60,000 nt of DNA from Owenia fusiformis (taxonomy: Eukaryota > Annelida > Polychaeta > Sabellida > Oweniidae), in assembly GCA_903813345.2 (NCBI GenBank), contig CAIIXF020000012.1:23388184-23448183 (forward strand), given 5' to 3'. This document shows positions 44,036 through 55,520 of this stretch, piece after piece. The translations under genes and the position numbers were made by a program. Below the pieces are notes generated by a model. The model was not told the origin of the DNA and did not search any database. It saw nothing but the letters and a program-made list of their open reading frames with translations. The stretch's first letter is position 1. The number at the start of each line of letters is the position of its first letter.

Positions 44036-47000
44036 CTGAAACACAAATTGGAGCTTACGTTTTAAAGTTTTTTTCAAAAATTAATCATCATGAAAATGTT
44101 TAGAATAGGGTATGTCTGGATTTGTTGTGAGTAATTTTTCCTATAATGGTAATACTGTTTTTTGTTTACATGTAAGCTGTTCAGTATAGATAATAATCAA
44201 CTATGTTTGTCCATTTCTTGAAATCTTGTGGCTTATTCTATTGAACCAATTTAAGTCTCCTTTTCTAACCATTTCAGTAAATCAAAGGAAACTCTCAGTA
44301 ATGCCAATAAGTAACGAAATATAGCTACATGTAAGATCTACCCCTAGAGTGAAACTTTGAACCTGATTTACCTTCATTCGTTGCATTTGTTGAACCTGAT
44401 TGGCTGGATTTCTTCTTTTGATCTTGTTTTTGTAGCCAAAGTCTTCTTACTCTCTCCTCAAGTTCCCATTTCTCTACACAACCCTGGAATGTATTTATAG
44501 CATTTAAAGTACATAGTAGTAGCAGAGCAATTTAAGAACTGATAATATGACACTAGGGATGGGGTCGATAGACCTTTTAACCTCTTGACTTCCCAGAGTG
44601 ACAAGATTTCTCCGTCACAACATTTTTAACTAAAATTGCTCTAATTTTGACAATCTTCATCCAATTTACACCAAAAATGTTTTAATATGTGTAGAAATGA
44701 TCTCTACCAACCAATTTCACTAAATTGAGCAACACCTGTTGTATATGCATGTACATAGTAAAATGTCATAGGCTGACAAAAATGAAAAATTCCCTGGTTT
44801 CAACCCAATTTTAGAACCTGGGATTCAAGAGATTAAATAAAACCTGCCACTTTTGGTAAATCAAAGAAACAATGATATATTGTCTAGATTGATCATATCA
44901 TTGGTTGTGCTTTTTCAAATTAGCAATAAGTTAATGCAGTAGTTCTAAGTTTATCCTATTTTCAGACCTTTCCAATAAACCCTACCACCTTTTGGTAAAT
45001 CAAAGAAACCATGATATATTGTCTAGATTGATGATGTCATTGGATGTACTTTTTCAAATTAGCAATAAGTTAATGCAGTAGTTCTAAGTTTATCCTATTT
45101 TCAGACCTTTCCAATAAACCCTACCACCTTTTGGTAAATCAAAGAAACCATGATATATTGTCTAGATTGATGATGTCATTGGATGTACTTTTTCAAATTA
45201 GCAATAAGTTAATGCAGTAGTTCTAAGTTTATCCTATTTTCAGACCTTTCCAATAAACCCTACCACCTTTTGGTAAATCAAAGAAACCATGATATATTGT
45301 CTAGATTGATGATGTCATTGGATGTACTTTTTCAAATTAGCAATAAGTTAATGCAGTAGTTCTAAGTTTATCCTATTTTCAGACCTTTCCAATAAACCCT
45401 ACCACCTTTTGGTAAATCAAAGAAACCATGATATATTGTCTAGATTGATGATATCATTGGTTGTACTTTTTCAAATTAGCAATAAGTTAATGCAGTAGTT
45501 CTAAGTTTATCCTATTTTTAGACATTTCTAATAAACCCTACCACCTTTTGGTAAATCAAAGAAACCATGATATATTGGCTAGATTGATGATGTCATTGGA
45601 TGTACTTTTTCAAATTAGCAATAAGTTATACAGCAATTCTAAGTTTATCCTATTTTCAGACCTTTCCAATAAACCCTACCACCTTTTGGTAAATCAAAGA
45701 AACCATGATATATTGGCTAGATTGATGATGTCATTGGATGTACTTTTTCAAATTAGCATAAATGACATCATCAATATATAGCCAATATATCCTCACTTTT
45801 GTGATATATCAAAAGGTGGCAGGATTTATTGGAAAGATCAATTGTAGGCAGTTGTTGAAGAATGAGGTTTGCTTTGTTTGTGAATTTGGAGAAATTATGA
45901 TTAAGTTAATTGGTGTTGATTTTCAAACAAAAATCAGGTGATTGTTCGTCATCAATTTCAAATTTCATGATTATGGGGAAGTTCAAAAAATACCTTATAG
46001 TCAACAAAGTTAGTTATAAGTATTTCTTTCAATTGTTTGACAGTCAAGTCTGGAATATTGTTCTCCTCTGTGATGTCATCAAGTTGAGCTCGTTGATTTG
46101 GTGTTCGCATATCAGCCTCATTCTGAAACCAGAGATATGATGCCATTAGTGACATGGATAATCGTTGGTTGAGTTAGCAATATGAATTATGTATGGGTAT
46201 GATTTGCTTTTAAATGTGCATGGAGAAAACAGACTCATTGGGGGCTTGTTATCCCCCTTTTTAATGATAATCAATGACATAGAGATAAGGCTTGATCCAG
46301 AAAGAAAGTGCTCGATTTTATTGACAGATTTAATCTATCCACAATTCCCATGTACATGACATGTATATTATGAATGGAGGGTCAATTGATACTGCAGTGG
46401 AACTCAACCAGAATGTTACAATGACATTATGTGATAAAATTCCATATGATTCTTCTCATCTGGGCTTGTCACCATATTGTTACTATAACAACTGTTGTCA
46501 TGACATTATAGTTCCTCTAAAACAATTCATTTTGGTAACAAGATGGACAAATGTGATAAAATTCAATATGTGTCTTTATATCTGGGTTTGTTACTACGAC
46601 TACAACTGTTGTCCTGACATATTTAGTTCCTCTAATGTGTCAATAGAGTATGTTACCTCATCATCTAGAAGTTCTGTTCCTATTCTCCTGAGTGTCTCTT
46701 CCATCTCCTGTCTCTGCCTTGCCTAAAAGGTCATATACTAATTTTAATGTATTTCATTTTAAATATATATCTTCTCATTGAGCCTGTATTAACATATACA
46801 CCATATTATCGTACATCATGTACATATATCCTTCATTAACATACATCCATATACCCTGTATTGACATATACCCCTAATATAATATGACATATATGTAACA
46901 TGATATACCCCATATTTACTCCAGTTATGGTAGTGAGTTTCAATTTCTATAAGCTGTTAATCAGTTTCATACTAAAAACGTTACATCAAAAAAGGACTTT

Positions 47001-50000
47001 TTCAGTTTATACAAATTTTGGAAAAAACAGATGTTATTTTCCGATATAAAATTTTGGAATCATTTTTTAAATAACTGTGTCCATGTGTTGTTACCTTTAT
47101 AATTTGATCTACTCATTTTTACCATTTCTAACATCAATATTTCACAGCTGGATCTGAATATAACCCCCTTTCATCCAAAAATAATGCCTTACCCTCCCCT
47201 ATGTCCATCTGATAACCTTTGAACCCTTACCTCTAAATGATATTCATTACAATATTTGAAGGAGAGTGACCTGACTATACAGTTTTAGATTAATAGTAAA
47301 TTCATGAACATATTTTTTTATTATGATATGCCAAGATAATTCTTGGCTTCATGACAAACACATAACAGACTGGTAAGAAAAATACTTTACATTTACAGAG
47401 GGATACAGAAGTAAGGTCAAAGGTGTTGCAATTTTAATACAATTTAATTATTAACTCAACAACTTACTCGTAATCTTTCCTCCCCGCTTGAGGTTCCATT
47501 GGAATGGCTTGACTGAGTCTCATTGGTCGATGGTGAACTGGACGAATTCGTATTTTGGTGGGTGGCACTTGAATTTTGAGCAAATGTTGAATCAGGATTT
47601 AAATTGTCCGACTCTTGAGAGTTTTGTTCCATTGAACTAGTATTATCATGTTCAGCTGTATTATGTACAGCTACATTAGGTACAGCTACATTGTCTGAGT
47701 GATTAGCTGCATTGTTTTCGCTCTGAATTCCACTGTCAGAATCTTGAGTTGAGTTATCAAATCCATGTTGCTGTTTTCTAGCCTGGAAATAAAATAACAT
47801 TGACAATTAATGATTGATTTTATGTTTAATATTAATATTTTGACTAGGTATCAATTAAATTAATATGATGACTTGGAAATCATTCTGCAACCTTACTACT
47901 TTCTGGGAAGAAATTGAGCCCTTGTGATACAATTAAGAATGAACCTATATTGCATTCTACAATGTAAATGACAAAGACTGATCATTCAATTTGATTTGTA
48001 ATAATTTGCAAACTGAGCTAAATATGTCACTACACAAATATACCTCTAGATCATCTAAACGTCTCTGATTCTCTGCCTGTTCTTGGGCGTACCATTCATT
48101 TCCGCTGTGACACAGTATCAACTCTACGAGATCATTCTTTTCTTTACAGTGGTTTGTACCAATATTTTTCTGGGTCAAAAACTGGCGCAAGTCTCGAACC
48201 TTCAACTGCATCAAATCATGACGTGAAAAATTTGGCTTGGTAAGGACGCGGCATTTGTTGCAACGTCTCCTTGTGATCGTTCTGGACACTTCCTTGAAGA
48301 TACAGGCTGAGCAATAGTAATGCTGGCATTCTACACAGAGTTTCTGGAAATGGAATAACAGAGAACGACGTATTTAAAATCTATGGAGCAGATGTAGTTT
48401 ACAAAATTAAAATTAATATTCAAAAATATTTCCGACTGAAGAAAACAATGATTGAAATTGATTGGTGTTAACATAAAGAATATTCACAATATCAAATCAC
48501 CACAAACTTCAACTTCACAACACACTTGAACTGTTCATAAAATTGATCAATTGATCAATCAATTATATTATTCTAAAGATATTGTTGGCAAAATACACAA
48601 AAAGAAACATGCGATAGCCATGCAAATTTCTAGATTTTTCAAATAGTATAAAAAACAGAGTTTGAAAATACTGTACAAAAATAGCAGGTTGAAAATATGC
48701 ATATACTGTTTGCTTTAATTCATGAGATACTTTAGGTGAGGGCTATTTGATATCAATATGTGGAATAGGGGCAACCCTGGAGATTCTGAGGAGGGGGAAT
48801 AAGAAAGAGTAAGGGGAGGTCAAGTTTGACCTAAAAATCCCCAAACTATGTTGTAACACACCACAAAGTGAAGCTTTTTTTAGGTTTTGAGTATTGAATC
48901 CATTCACTAAAACTTTAACTTCTTAATGTCATGTTTTACACTGCATTATCTTACAAAACGCTACAATGGGGAAGGGTTGGGCCACCCTAATATGTTAAGG
49001 ATGGAAGAGGAATAGGGAAAAGGTGAATGTGTAAGGGGGAGGGAGTAAGAACAGATTCAGGAATAGCCATCCCCACATTTTAACATGGAATAGCCCTGAT
49101 ATTTTAGATCATGCAAATGAACATGTACAGAAAACATAATGTACATGGGACCTTTAATTCTTAAAAAAGATAACCAATCCAAACAAGATCTTATCTAAAG
49201 AGATCTGATTATATTAAAAAGCACAGCACAGGTGGTAACGTAACAAGAGCTTCAATCTTTCACCATTGTGAATTTTATGGAATTTTGTTAATCAATAATG
49301 AATTAATTTGTTAGTAAATAGATCTTCTATTTTTCCATGTGATTAGATCCCCTAAAACAGCTGCTCAGTAAAAGCCATCCTCCGATCACAGGGCTCCAAA
49401 ATCCAGAATACATTCTTTCTTTTTACCTCCTGCGATAAGCAGTTACCATTTCCCCGATTAAGGACTCGCAATCTGATTGGCTGTCGGAACACTGCGACAG
49501 AAATCATGTATAAGTCATCGCGTATAATTAGATCATGTGATTCAGTTAAATCGGGCGCTTCCAAATTGGTTATAGCAGGGGGAAGAAGGAGGTACGGATT
49601 CTGGATACCTGCTTAGGAGGATGAGTAAAAGCAAATTCATATTTTTCATAAATCAAAGTTTTGAGCTCAGAAAAAAATTACGCACCTTGAGTCTGAATAA
49701 TGTGAAATTAGCTGAACAGTTGTCACAAGGCATAGTGATGTCAGTACTGTGTGATGTCAATGCTTTGTGATGTCACTACTTTGTGTATATAGGGGTCTAG
49801 AAAGTCTACAAGGAGCACATACGACATAAACACATGTTGTAGAACAAAATATTTTGGGGTCAAACCAAAATGTCAACTAAATTATTGAATAAATAAAAAA
49901 TAAAGTATATGATAAATTATTAAACTTATGAACAGTGTTCTTATATTTTTGGTTCTTTATTTTTTACATAATATATAATTAATTTTCTAAAATGACATTT

Positions 50001-51635
50001 TGGCAACTGACCCATTTAAAAAGAACATCTAATAAATAGAACATCTAAAAAATCTACAGCACAAGAAATACTTGTAAAAAACAGAAAAATAATGTAAAAT
50101 GATTAGGCATGGCTTAAAGGCAGAATCAGATCTATGGGCTGTATGACAACAGTGTAAGAAACAATTGACCAACCAAATTGAATATTTTCCTTATGATCTC
50201 AAATATAATATCTCCCCAAAGAACTGTGATATGTAAATTGGTGAAAATATTTGAGATTCTAAGTGCAAAAATGGGGGGGGGGAAATGTTTGATAAATCTG
50301 CAACAATCACTTTTAAAGAATACGTAATTGTGAGAGACAATCTTTAGATTTCCTCAAGAAAAGTATGCACTTTAGGTTTGCTTAGTAAATATACATGACA
50401 ATGACAAAGCCAAAAGTATTCTTAATTTCAAAACGTTTTGTTACGATTCCTTGCTAGATCTGATTCTACCTTTAAGGTCATTCTTGTGAGTGTGAGGCAT
50501 AATCTAGAACTAAAAACCATTTTCAGGTAAGGTTTATTACAAATGGGAAGACACTCAATTTGACACTGAACATTCCAGTGGTTAAGGGCATTAGCATTTT
50601 TTTAGTTCCAAAGTAAACTTTGTCAGCACTTGAGGCCTTCTAATTTATTTCACTAAACTTTTGTTGATTCTACAATATGTTGTCCAAAAATCTGAATTTA
50701 GAATATTAATCAGGTCATGGGCATTCAATCTATTGAAAGCCCTTGATCAGATTTATCGGAGTTTTGATCTATTTTTGCATATTGTTGCGTGTCATTGTAA
50801 ATTGTAGCCCAAATACTTATCAGTCAATGGTTTTTTGTTCCCTTTAATAATGTGTTGCAATAAGTCTACCCTTCTTAAATAACAAGTACAAGTAAATAAA
50901 AAACACATCAAGATATTTTAAAATATGCCTTCTAAAGGTCATGCAGCTTGGCCAATCACCTTTGAAATATTTGTCAGCAAGTAATTTAAACATGCTGCAT
51001 GAGATAATCATGTTATGAATTTACACATTTTGTTATCAAGGCATATGCAGTAAAACATGTAAGTGAAATGTCTTTTGTATCTCAAAATTAAGTTTTACTT
51101 GGGAGGTGTACTACATGTACCGAGTTAAATCAGTACATCAGTATATACGACTTTTTTTTATCAGACTTTTGAATACTCGTATTTCACTGATGGCGAGGCA
51201 GAACTTTCAAGCCTGTAGTCAACTTTGTCAAGGGGGTGGGGTCACTTTTCAAAAAATTCCAGGGGAGTGCATGTTTGACAATGTTGGCCCAAAATTACTT
51301 AAAAAGTGGTTAGAAAGGTGAAAAACTGCACAATTTGAAAGAATTTTTAGCCAAGGGGATTAGATTCACTTGAAAAAATATGATGGGAGAACTCCCCAAA
51401 CCTCCCTGGATGTGGGGCTGACTTAGATGTGCTCCACTTAACAGGTTTTATTGTTCATTAATATGCTTTGATTGTATTCAACCATCTGGATGTTGATTAA
51501 AGTCTTTTTTCTTACCTTTCGTTTAAAAAATGTAAAGTCAGTTGCACACGCTACACATGACATTATAGCGACAGCATTGCTCTTGATGATTTGACGTGAC
51601 CCTGTTTGCTGGGGTTTCACAGCCCCGTTCCCCAT
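43842..51635 (-). CDS. RNF34: RNF34/RFFL-type RING E3 ubiquitin ligase, 7 coding exons
   Basis: This family ubiquitinates substrates such as caspase-8/10 and p53-pathway proteins in vertebrates and associates with membranes through its N-terminus; for this species that is inference. Joining seven minus-strand exons gives 411 residues. A FYVE-like finger has eight Cys at 27, 30, 43, 46, 51, 54, 68 and 71. A first SAP-like segment is at 84-118 ([13 protein letters not shown]), a second at about 291-330 ([10 protein letters not shown]...GCVEKWEL). The RING at 364-398 is C3HC4, with CHMITCTKC-like spacing (C364, C367, C379, H381, C385, C388, C395, C398). Residues about 141-245 are N/S-rich and probably disordered. 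The start MGNGAV matches vertebrate RNF34 MGTGAV. An in-frame ATG eight codons upstream and an acceptor-like TTATAG suggest a further 5' exon. Vertebrate RNF34 and RFFL are paralogs, so this may be the unduplicated ortholog. The protein is longer than human (372), mainly in the middle. Confidence 0.93.
44372..44483 (-). CDS. RNF34: RNF34-type coding exon 6
   Basis: Begins [16 protein letters not shown] after ATTCCAG and ends one base into a codon before GTAAAT. It completes the second SAP-like segment and a charged linker. Confidence 0.9.
44850..45780 (-). repeat. Seven-copy 139-bp tandem array in intron 6
   Basis: TCAAAGAAAC starts at 44861, 45000, 45139, 45278, 45417, 45556 and 45694, spaced 139 bp (the last 138). 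Units are nearly identical, with TTGGTAAATCAAAGAAACCA, GATGATGTCATTGGATGTAC and TCCTATTTTCAGACCTTTCC. The array fills most of the 1.5-kb intron between coding exons 5 and 6. Confidence 0.95.
45760..45842 (-). repeat. Inverted partial unit capping the 139-bp array
   Basis: AATGACATCATCAATATATA, then ATATCAAAAGGTGGCAGG and TTATTGGAAAGATC, are the reverse complement of the unit start. Array plus cap therefore make a terminal-inverted-repeat element with an expanded core. Confidence 0.75.
45994..46122 (-). CDS. RNF34: RNF34-type coding exon 5
   Basis: Forty-three codons, [10 protein letters not shown] to TNFVDYK, with acceptor GTTTCAG and donor GTATTT. It includes [17 protein letters not shown], matching the conserved SVRQLKEILARNFVNY segment of vertebrate RNF34. 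Confidence 0.9.
46400..46640 (+). repeat. Imperfect tandem pair in intron 4, about 118 bp
   Basis: TGTGATAAAATTC, ATCTGGGTTTGT, ACAACTGTTGTC, TGACAT and AGTTCCTCTAA occur in the same order twice. The plus-strand frame of 121 codons spans both and is not a gene. Confidence 0.6.
46657..46722 (-). CDS. RNF34: RNF34-type coding exon 4
   Basis: Twenty-two codons, [20 protein letters not shown] then DE, with acceptor CCTTTTAG and donor GTAACA. It is charged and helical. The call rests on phase and position, so it is less certain than the others. Confidence 0.75.
46723..47467 (-). other. Intron 3 of the RNF34-type gene
   Basis: AT-rich intron with loosely repeated ACATATACCC/ACATACATCC around 46790-46900. 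Nothing else was identified. Confidence 0.6.
47468..47782 (-). CDS. RNF34: RNF34-type coding exon 3
   Basis: One hundred and five codons, [10 protein letters not shown] to GEERLR, with acceptor ATTTCCAG and donor GTAAGT in phase 0. It is rich in Asn, Ser, Gln and Thr. [12 protein letters not shown] is a small internal repeat. Confidence 0.85.
48044..48343 (-). CDS. RNF34: RNF34-type coding exon 2
   Basis: One hundred codons between ATTTCCAG and a GTATAT donor, phase 0 at both ends. It begins [14 protein letters not shown], completes the zinc finger and carries the first SAP-like segment. Confidence 0.9.
49855..50018. mobile_element. Weak MITE with GGGTCA/TGACCC ends
   Basis: GGGGTCAAACCAAAATGTCA is mirrored by TGACATTTTGGCAACTGACC. 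ATAAAAAATAAAG has a mirror CTTTATTTTTTA inside. Confidence 0.5.
50114..50475. mobile_element. TTAA-flanked MITE
   Basis: TTAA then AGGCAGAATCAGATCTA is mirrored by TAGATCTGATTCTACCT then TTAA. TTAA flanks point to a piggyBac-like or Kolobok-like mechanism. Confidence 0.7.
51210..51425 (-). mobile_element. Possible relic of the 14817 hAT-like family
   Basis: CCTGTAGTCA, GGGGGTGGGGTC and TTTTTAGCCAAGGGG echo CCTGTAGCCA and the TTTTTAGCCAA block of 14817-14995, with ends eroded. Confidence 0.3.
51516..51635 (-). CDS. RNF34: RNF34-type coding exon 1
   Basis: Forty codons, [10 protein letters not shown] to FTFFKRK, ending at a GTAAGA donor in phase 0. It holds the first Cys pair of the FYVE-like finger. 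Confidence 0.85.
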
Positions 51636-51659
51636 CACAGAGAGACACCTATAACACAT

Positions 51660-52868
51660 AGTGGCAGAAAAACAGAATCATTATCAGGGCTCTCATCAGG
51701 AAATATTAAGGGTGTGGTGCTAACATCTTAAGAATAACCGTTCAATCGTGATAAATCATATTTATGTTATGTTTTATACTTTTTACATGCAATTATTGTA
51801 TATTCAGTCAAGTTTAGACTGTGGAAACAGTCATGATTTGCCAATAGGATGTGGAGGGAGCTAAATAGAGTGTGGTGCTGCGCCACAGTCTAAAAGCCTG
51901 GCGAGTGCCCTGATCATATCTGAAAATGAATGTGAGTTTATTGGTGATGTGTGTGTATATGATTGGGACAGGTTTATTGAGTTGGGTCAGGGTTGGGACA
52001 TGTAATACTCATGAATATGTAACAAAGGATGATACAAAATTCTGTGATATAACCAAACATAGACCTATAAAATATTCCATACAATTTCCTTGACAACTTT
52101 AACCCTAAAAATTAAGAAATGTATATAATCACCACATGACTACTTAATATATTGTGAAACTCTGCTAAATATGACAGCGGAGACATTTTTCTCAGGAAAG
52201 AAAACAAAAAAATTGAAGAGATTTTTCCATTTATCCATTTCCAGTATTACACAAAAAGCAAACATTGTGATTCTAGTTTGTTGCTTTTCACAACTTCTTG
52301 TTTACAAGTTTAATTTAAGGGCCAGTCTTATTTCAAGACATTATTGCAGGTCTTTATGTATTGATAAGTCAAATGACATAAACTGTCTAGCTCACAAGTG
52401 TTTCAAACCTTATCATTTTCATAAATGCTTGTAAGATGGGAGTTTGTTGGGTGCATAGACATTTAACAAACGTAGAGATTTAAGTAGAGGTTTGACAAGT
52501 GGAGTTACATAATGACATGCAATGTTACGCCTTTCTTCACACATACTGCTTTAGATACTATACATGGCATGGTCAAAATATCATGGTAACTAAGTGCCAT
52601 ATATTGTGGTCATACATGTATTTCAGAATTGAGTTTAAACAGGTATCAGCTTTATATATAACTTGTCTTAAATGTTTTCTATTTTTTAAACCAAAAGTGT
52701 AGTATTGCTTCAAACATAATGTTGAACTAGAATAATACCCTCATCTTAATTCCCAAGGTTTACCGGAGACTTTTGGTTTTGGTCTTACAAAAACTTACAA
52801 AACACACAAGAAGTGATCAAGATATGAGTTCTATCTTTTGGATTGCTTTTTATGATTATATAGCAAGT
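51660..52868. other. Upstream of the RNF34-type coding start, nothing identified
   Basis: No exon with good phase was found, although a 5' exon may lie here or further right. GGGCCAGTCTTATTTCAAGA near 52320 resembles text inside the 15197 element. Confidence 0.35.
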
Positions 52869-53275
52869 TTAAGGTTCAGCTGGAAAGTAACATTTTGGTA
52901 AAAAATTGCTCTACCTGCACATGTTATTTTCTGGTACAAAATTAGGTATGAAGGCATGTGTGTATTTCCTTTCTTTTTTCAGGAAAACATCATTACACTG
53001 TCTACTTTTAGTAAACCTGGAAACAGGCCAATGGTAGGTCCTGTGTCATCAGAAAACTTTTAAAGAAAATTGGGAAAAATAGAAAGTGTGAAATATCAGA
53101 ATTTCCTGGAGTTCCCATTGAACTCCTACCAGATATTCTAAAAGAAGACAATGTAATGATACTTTCCTAAAAAAAGCAAGGAAATTGACACATCATACTT
53201 TATTTTGTACCAGAAAATAACATGTGCAGGTATAGCAATTTTTTACCAAAATGTTATTTTCCAGCTGTACCTTAA
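52869..53275. mobile_element. TTAA-flanked MITE, about 85-bp inverted ends
   Basis: TTAAGGTTCAGCTGGAAAGT at the left is mirrored by CCAGCTGTACCTTAA at the right. Arms of about 85 bp differ at only a few positions (shared ACCTGCACATGTTATTTTCT). TTAA at both ends is the target duplication. Confidence 0.85.
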
Positions 53276-53459
53276 TGTTAGACAGTAATGACATTTTCAG
53301 TTCTGATTGTTGGAAAATATTGATATTGCATTCTGGGAGCTAATCAATCCTCCTTGAAAAATTCATGACGTTTTGATTTTGAGCACACATTGATGCATAT
53401 TACAATATGCGCAAAATTCGTTTTTCTGATTCATAGACAATTCGTTCTTTAGCTAAGTC

Positions 53460-54073
53460 TTATTTTTGGGTTGTACTAAATACCACCTAGGTGCCCCACA
53501 CCTAGGTGTCCCCATTGAAATGCCTTACTGGCATATTTTACTACTTTATTTCAACATAACATTTTTCCAAGTGTTAATATGGTACATAATAAAGTATTTA
53601 CATGGAACTTGTGTAAATATTTCTGTTTGTTTATGATATTTTTAATTGTCTTGAAAATTTTGATAGATGTCGAAAAAGTCATTTGTAAGAATAATATTTC
53701 ATTATTTGCTCACTATGAAATGCTACAAAGTCACTATTTTAGCAACTTAAGTAAGAACAATATATATATTTCAAATATAAATGCACACTTTAGCATAAAT
53801 GGTGTTTTATTACTACAAATAAGTAACCATACATATGAGCAAAATTTTTCAGGTGCCCATTTTTCTAACACAATAAAACTTTTAACATTTTATTTTCGAA
53901 TCTTCTTTGCTATATTCTCGACTACAAATAATTATTTCAAGCCTATTAATGTCAAGTTAATATGACAAAGGAGATAATACTATATTTAAAATGTGTACGT
54001 GGTTTAAAATGGAATTAGAAATCCAGGTGCCCAAGGGGACACCTAGGTGGTATTTAGTAACACCCTTATTTTT
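53460..54073. mobile_element. 598-bp MITE with 8-bp target duplication
   Basis: TTATTTTT is directly repeated at 53460-53467 and 54066-54073. The ends GGGTTGTACTAAATACCACC and GGTGGTATTTAGTAACACCC are inverted repeats, with CACCTAGGTG palindromes inside. An 8-bp duplication suits hAT-like elements. The AT-rich interior contains a 128-codon frame without any recognisable protein. Confidence 0.8.
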
Positions 54074-54459
54074 CAAGATCAAAGTTGTGAAAAACATGGT
54101 ATCAATTTAGCCCTTCTACATGTAGATCTACTAAAAACTGTAGTACTTTTTGTCATCTTGACATTCTCTAGGTGACCTGAAATACAGTTTATCTTATAAA
54201 AACAAAACAAATACAACTTGTCTGTCAGTCAAACTCAAATCAATCAGCAATGCCATGGCACTGGCAAAAACACGAAAATGGCAAATAAAAATAAATAAAA
54301 ATTGGATAGGCATTGGACGAAAACGGAGAGCCAAAGCTGACCAAATTTAATCTTAACAAGACGACTAGATATCTAAGGCAAATTTAATATGGTTTTAGTG
54401 TAATTGTAGTTGCAGATTACCGAGATTTGTGTTAAATTTGAGAAAAAATAAAAATTCTC

Positions 54460-54670
54460 ACCACTTCCTGATTGTTATGAAGATGACGTCATATCCCTTG
54501 AGCAATAACAAATATTTTTTACTTGATGTTTATCATCGTTTTAAACTATATCTTGGCAAAACATGTATTTTAATATAAAATCACGTGATATTTTAAATTA
54601 ATAACAGAGTAAATCGTGTCTATCCATTTCTTGTCTGTAGTTTGTTATCAAAAGTCCAATGTCACGTGAC
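54460..54670. promoter_or_regulatory. Possible promoter region, CRE, ETS and E-box sites
   Basis: CACTTCCTG (54463-54471, an ETS-type site), TGACGTCA (54484-54491, a perfect CRE), TCACGTGA (54581-54588) and GTCACGTGAC (54661-54670) lie within 210 bp. The position, 2.9 kb upstream of the RNF34-type coding start, would suit its 5' non-coding exon. This is inference from site density. Confidence 0.3.
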
Positions 54671-55119
54671 TTCTGGGAAACTTGAAAATTTATCGCAAGT
54701 TCAATCTCTGTTTTAGCCAAGATCATTGCGCTTTCTGAGACTAAAGGTGCTCTATATACTTTGTAAGTATTTACTTTTTGATTTCAAATAATATTTCAGC
54801 ACGAAATACTTAAGGGACGCCATAAAAACATTGATATTAAAAACCTGGAATTCCCAGATAAAAATTTCGCAAATTTTGCAAAAATGGGCCGATGTTTTGC
54901 CTAAATTTTAAATTTTTATCAAATCTAGCAAAGATCATAATTCTAATTGCAATTTTCGTTCTATTTTTCTGTTATATTATTTATTTTGTTTTACTTACTT
55001 TGTAATAATCGTGATTTTATCATATTAGAGAAATAATCATGATTCATGGGCTATTTGTTTGATTTTTGTCATCACAACTTCAGCAGGCAGGGCTTTTCAC
55101 GCCTTAACGTTGACATTCA
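54671..55119. other. Nothing identified
   Basis: No supported feature. Confidence 0.3.
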
Positions 55120-55190
55120 TTACCCCGAAACCCAATATTCCAAACACAATACTCTTAAACCCAATACCCCGAAACCCAATGACACGACTG
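55120..55190 (+). repeat. Short degenerate tandem repeat CCCCGAAACCCAATA
   Basis: CCCCGAAACCCAATA and decayed forms occur about four times. It resembles no telomere repeat closely. Confidence 0.55.
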
Positions 55191-55390
55191 ACACGATAGT
55201 CTAACATACGTTTTTTTGTTATGATTTAATTGAAATAGCAAGTCACATATACAGCACACCATTAGCAAGCTTATCTTGTCTTCTTAATCTCCTTTCTTGC
55301 AGTAGTGAATCAAACGATGTGGGATTCAGAATTTATGATAATAAATGATAAAATTTTACAGACTGACAATATAACATGAGTGTCACCTAA

Positions 55391-55520
55391 TTATCCCACC
55401 GAACAAAGTTTGAGGTAGATATAGGTTGGAAAGCCATTTGTCCGTCCGTTGGTTACATTCAGCTTTTGCCTCACAGTTCTAGTGGAACTGTCACCATGGC
55501 AAATCACCAAGATCTGAGTC
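55391..55520 (+). repeat. Dispersed repeat, third copy of the 16079 family
   Basis: TTATCCCACCGAACAAAGTT, GATATAGG and GTCCGTCCGTTGG follow the same order as at 16079 and 21515. Confidence 0.55.

Larger units (their letters stand above)
48344..51515 (-). other. Intron 1 of the RNF34-type gene
   Basis: A 3.2-kb intron holding MITEs at 49855-50018 and 50114-50475, a weak relic at 51210-51425, and a short GTGATGTCA run near 49736-49785. No other gene is supported. Confidence 0.6.

Noticed and set aside
45548-45781. 77-codon frame in the RNF34 intron
   Set aside because: It is translated from the 139-bp array; the second half duplicates the first.
46361-46726. 121-codon plus-strand frame
   Set aside because: It spans an intronic duplication and overlaps exon 4 of the minus-strand gene in the wrong direction.
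53579-53965. 128-codon plus-strand open frame
   Set aside because: It lies wholly inside a MITE with an 8-bp duplication, is extremely AT-rich, and shows no domain or codon pattern of a gene.
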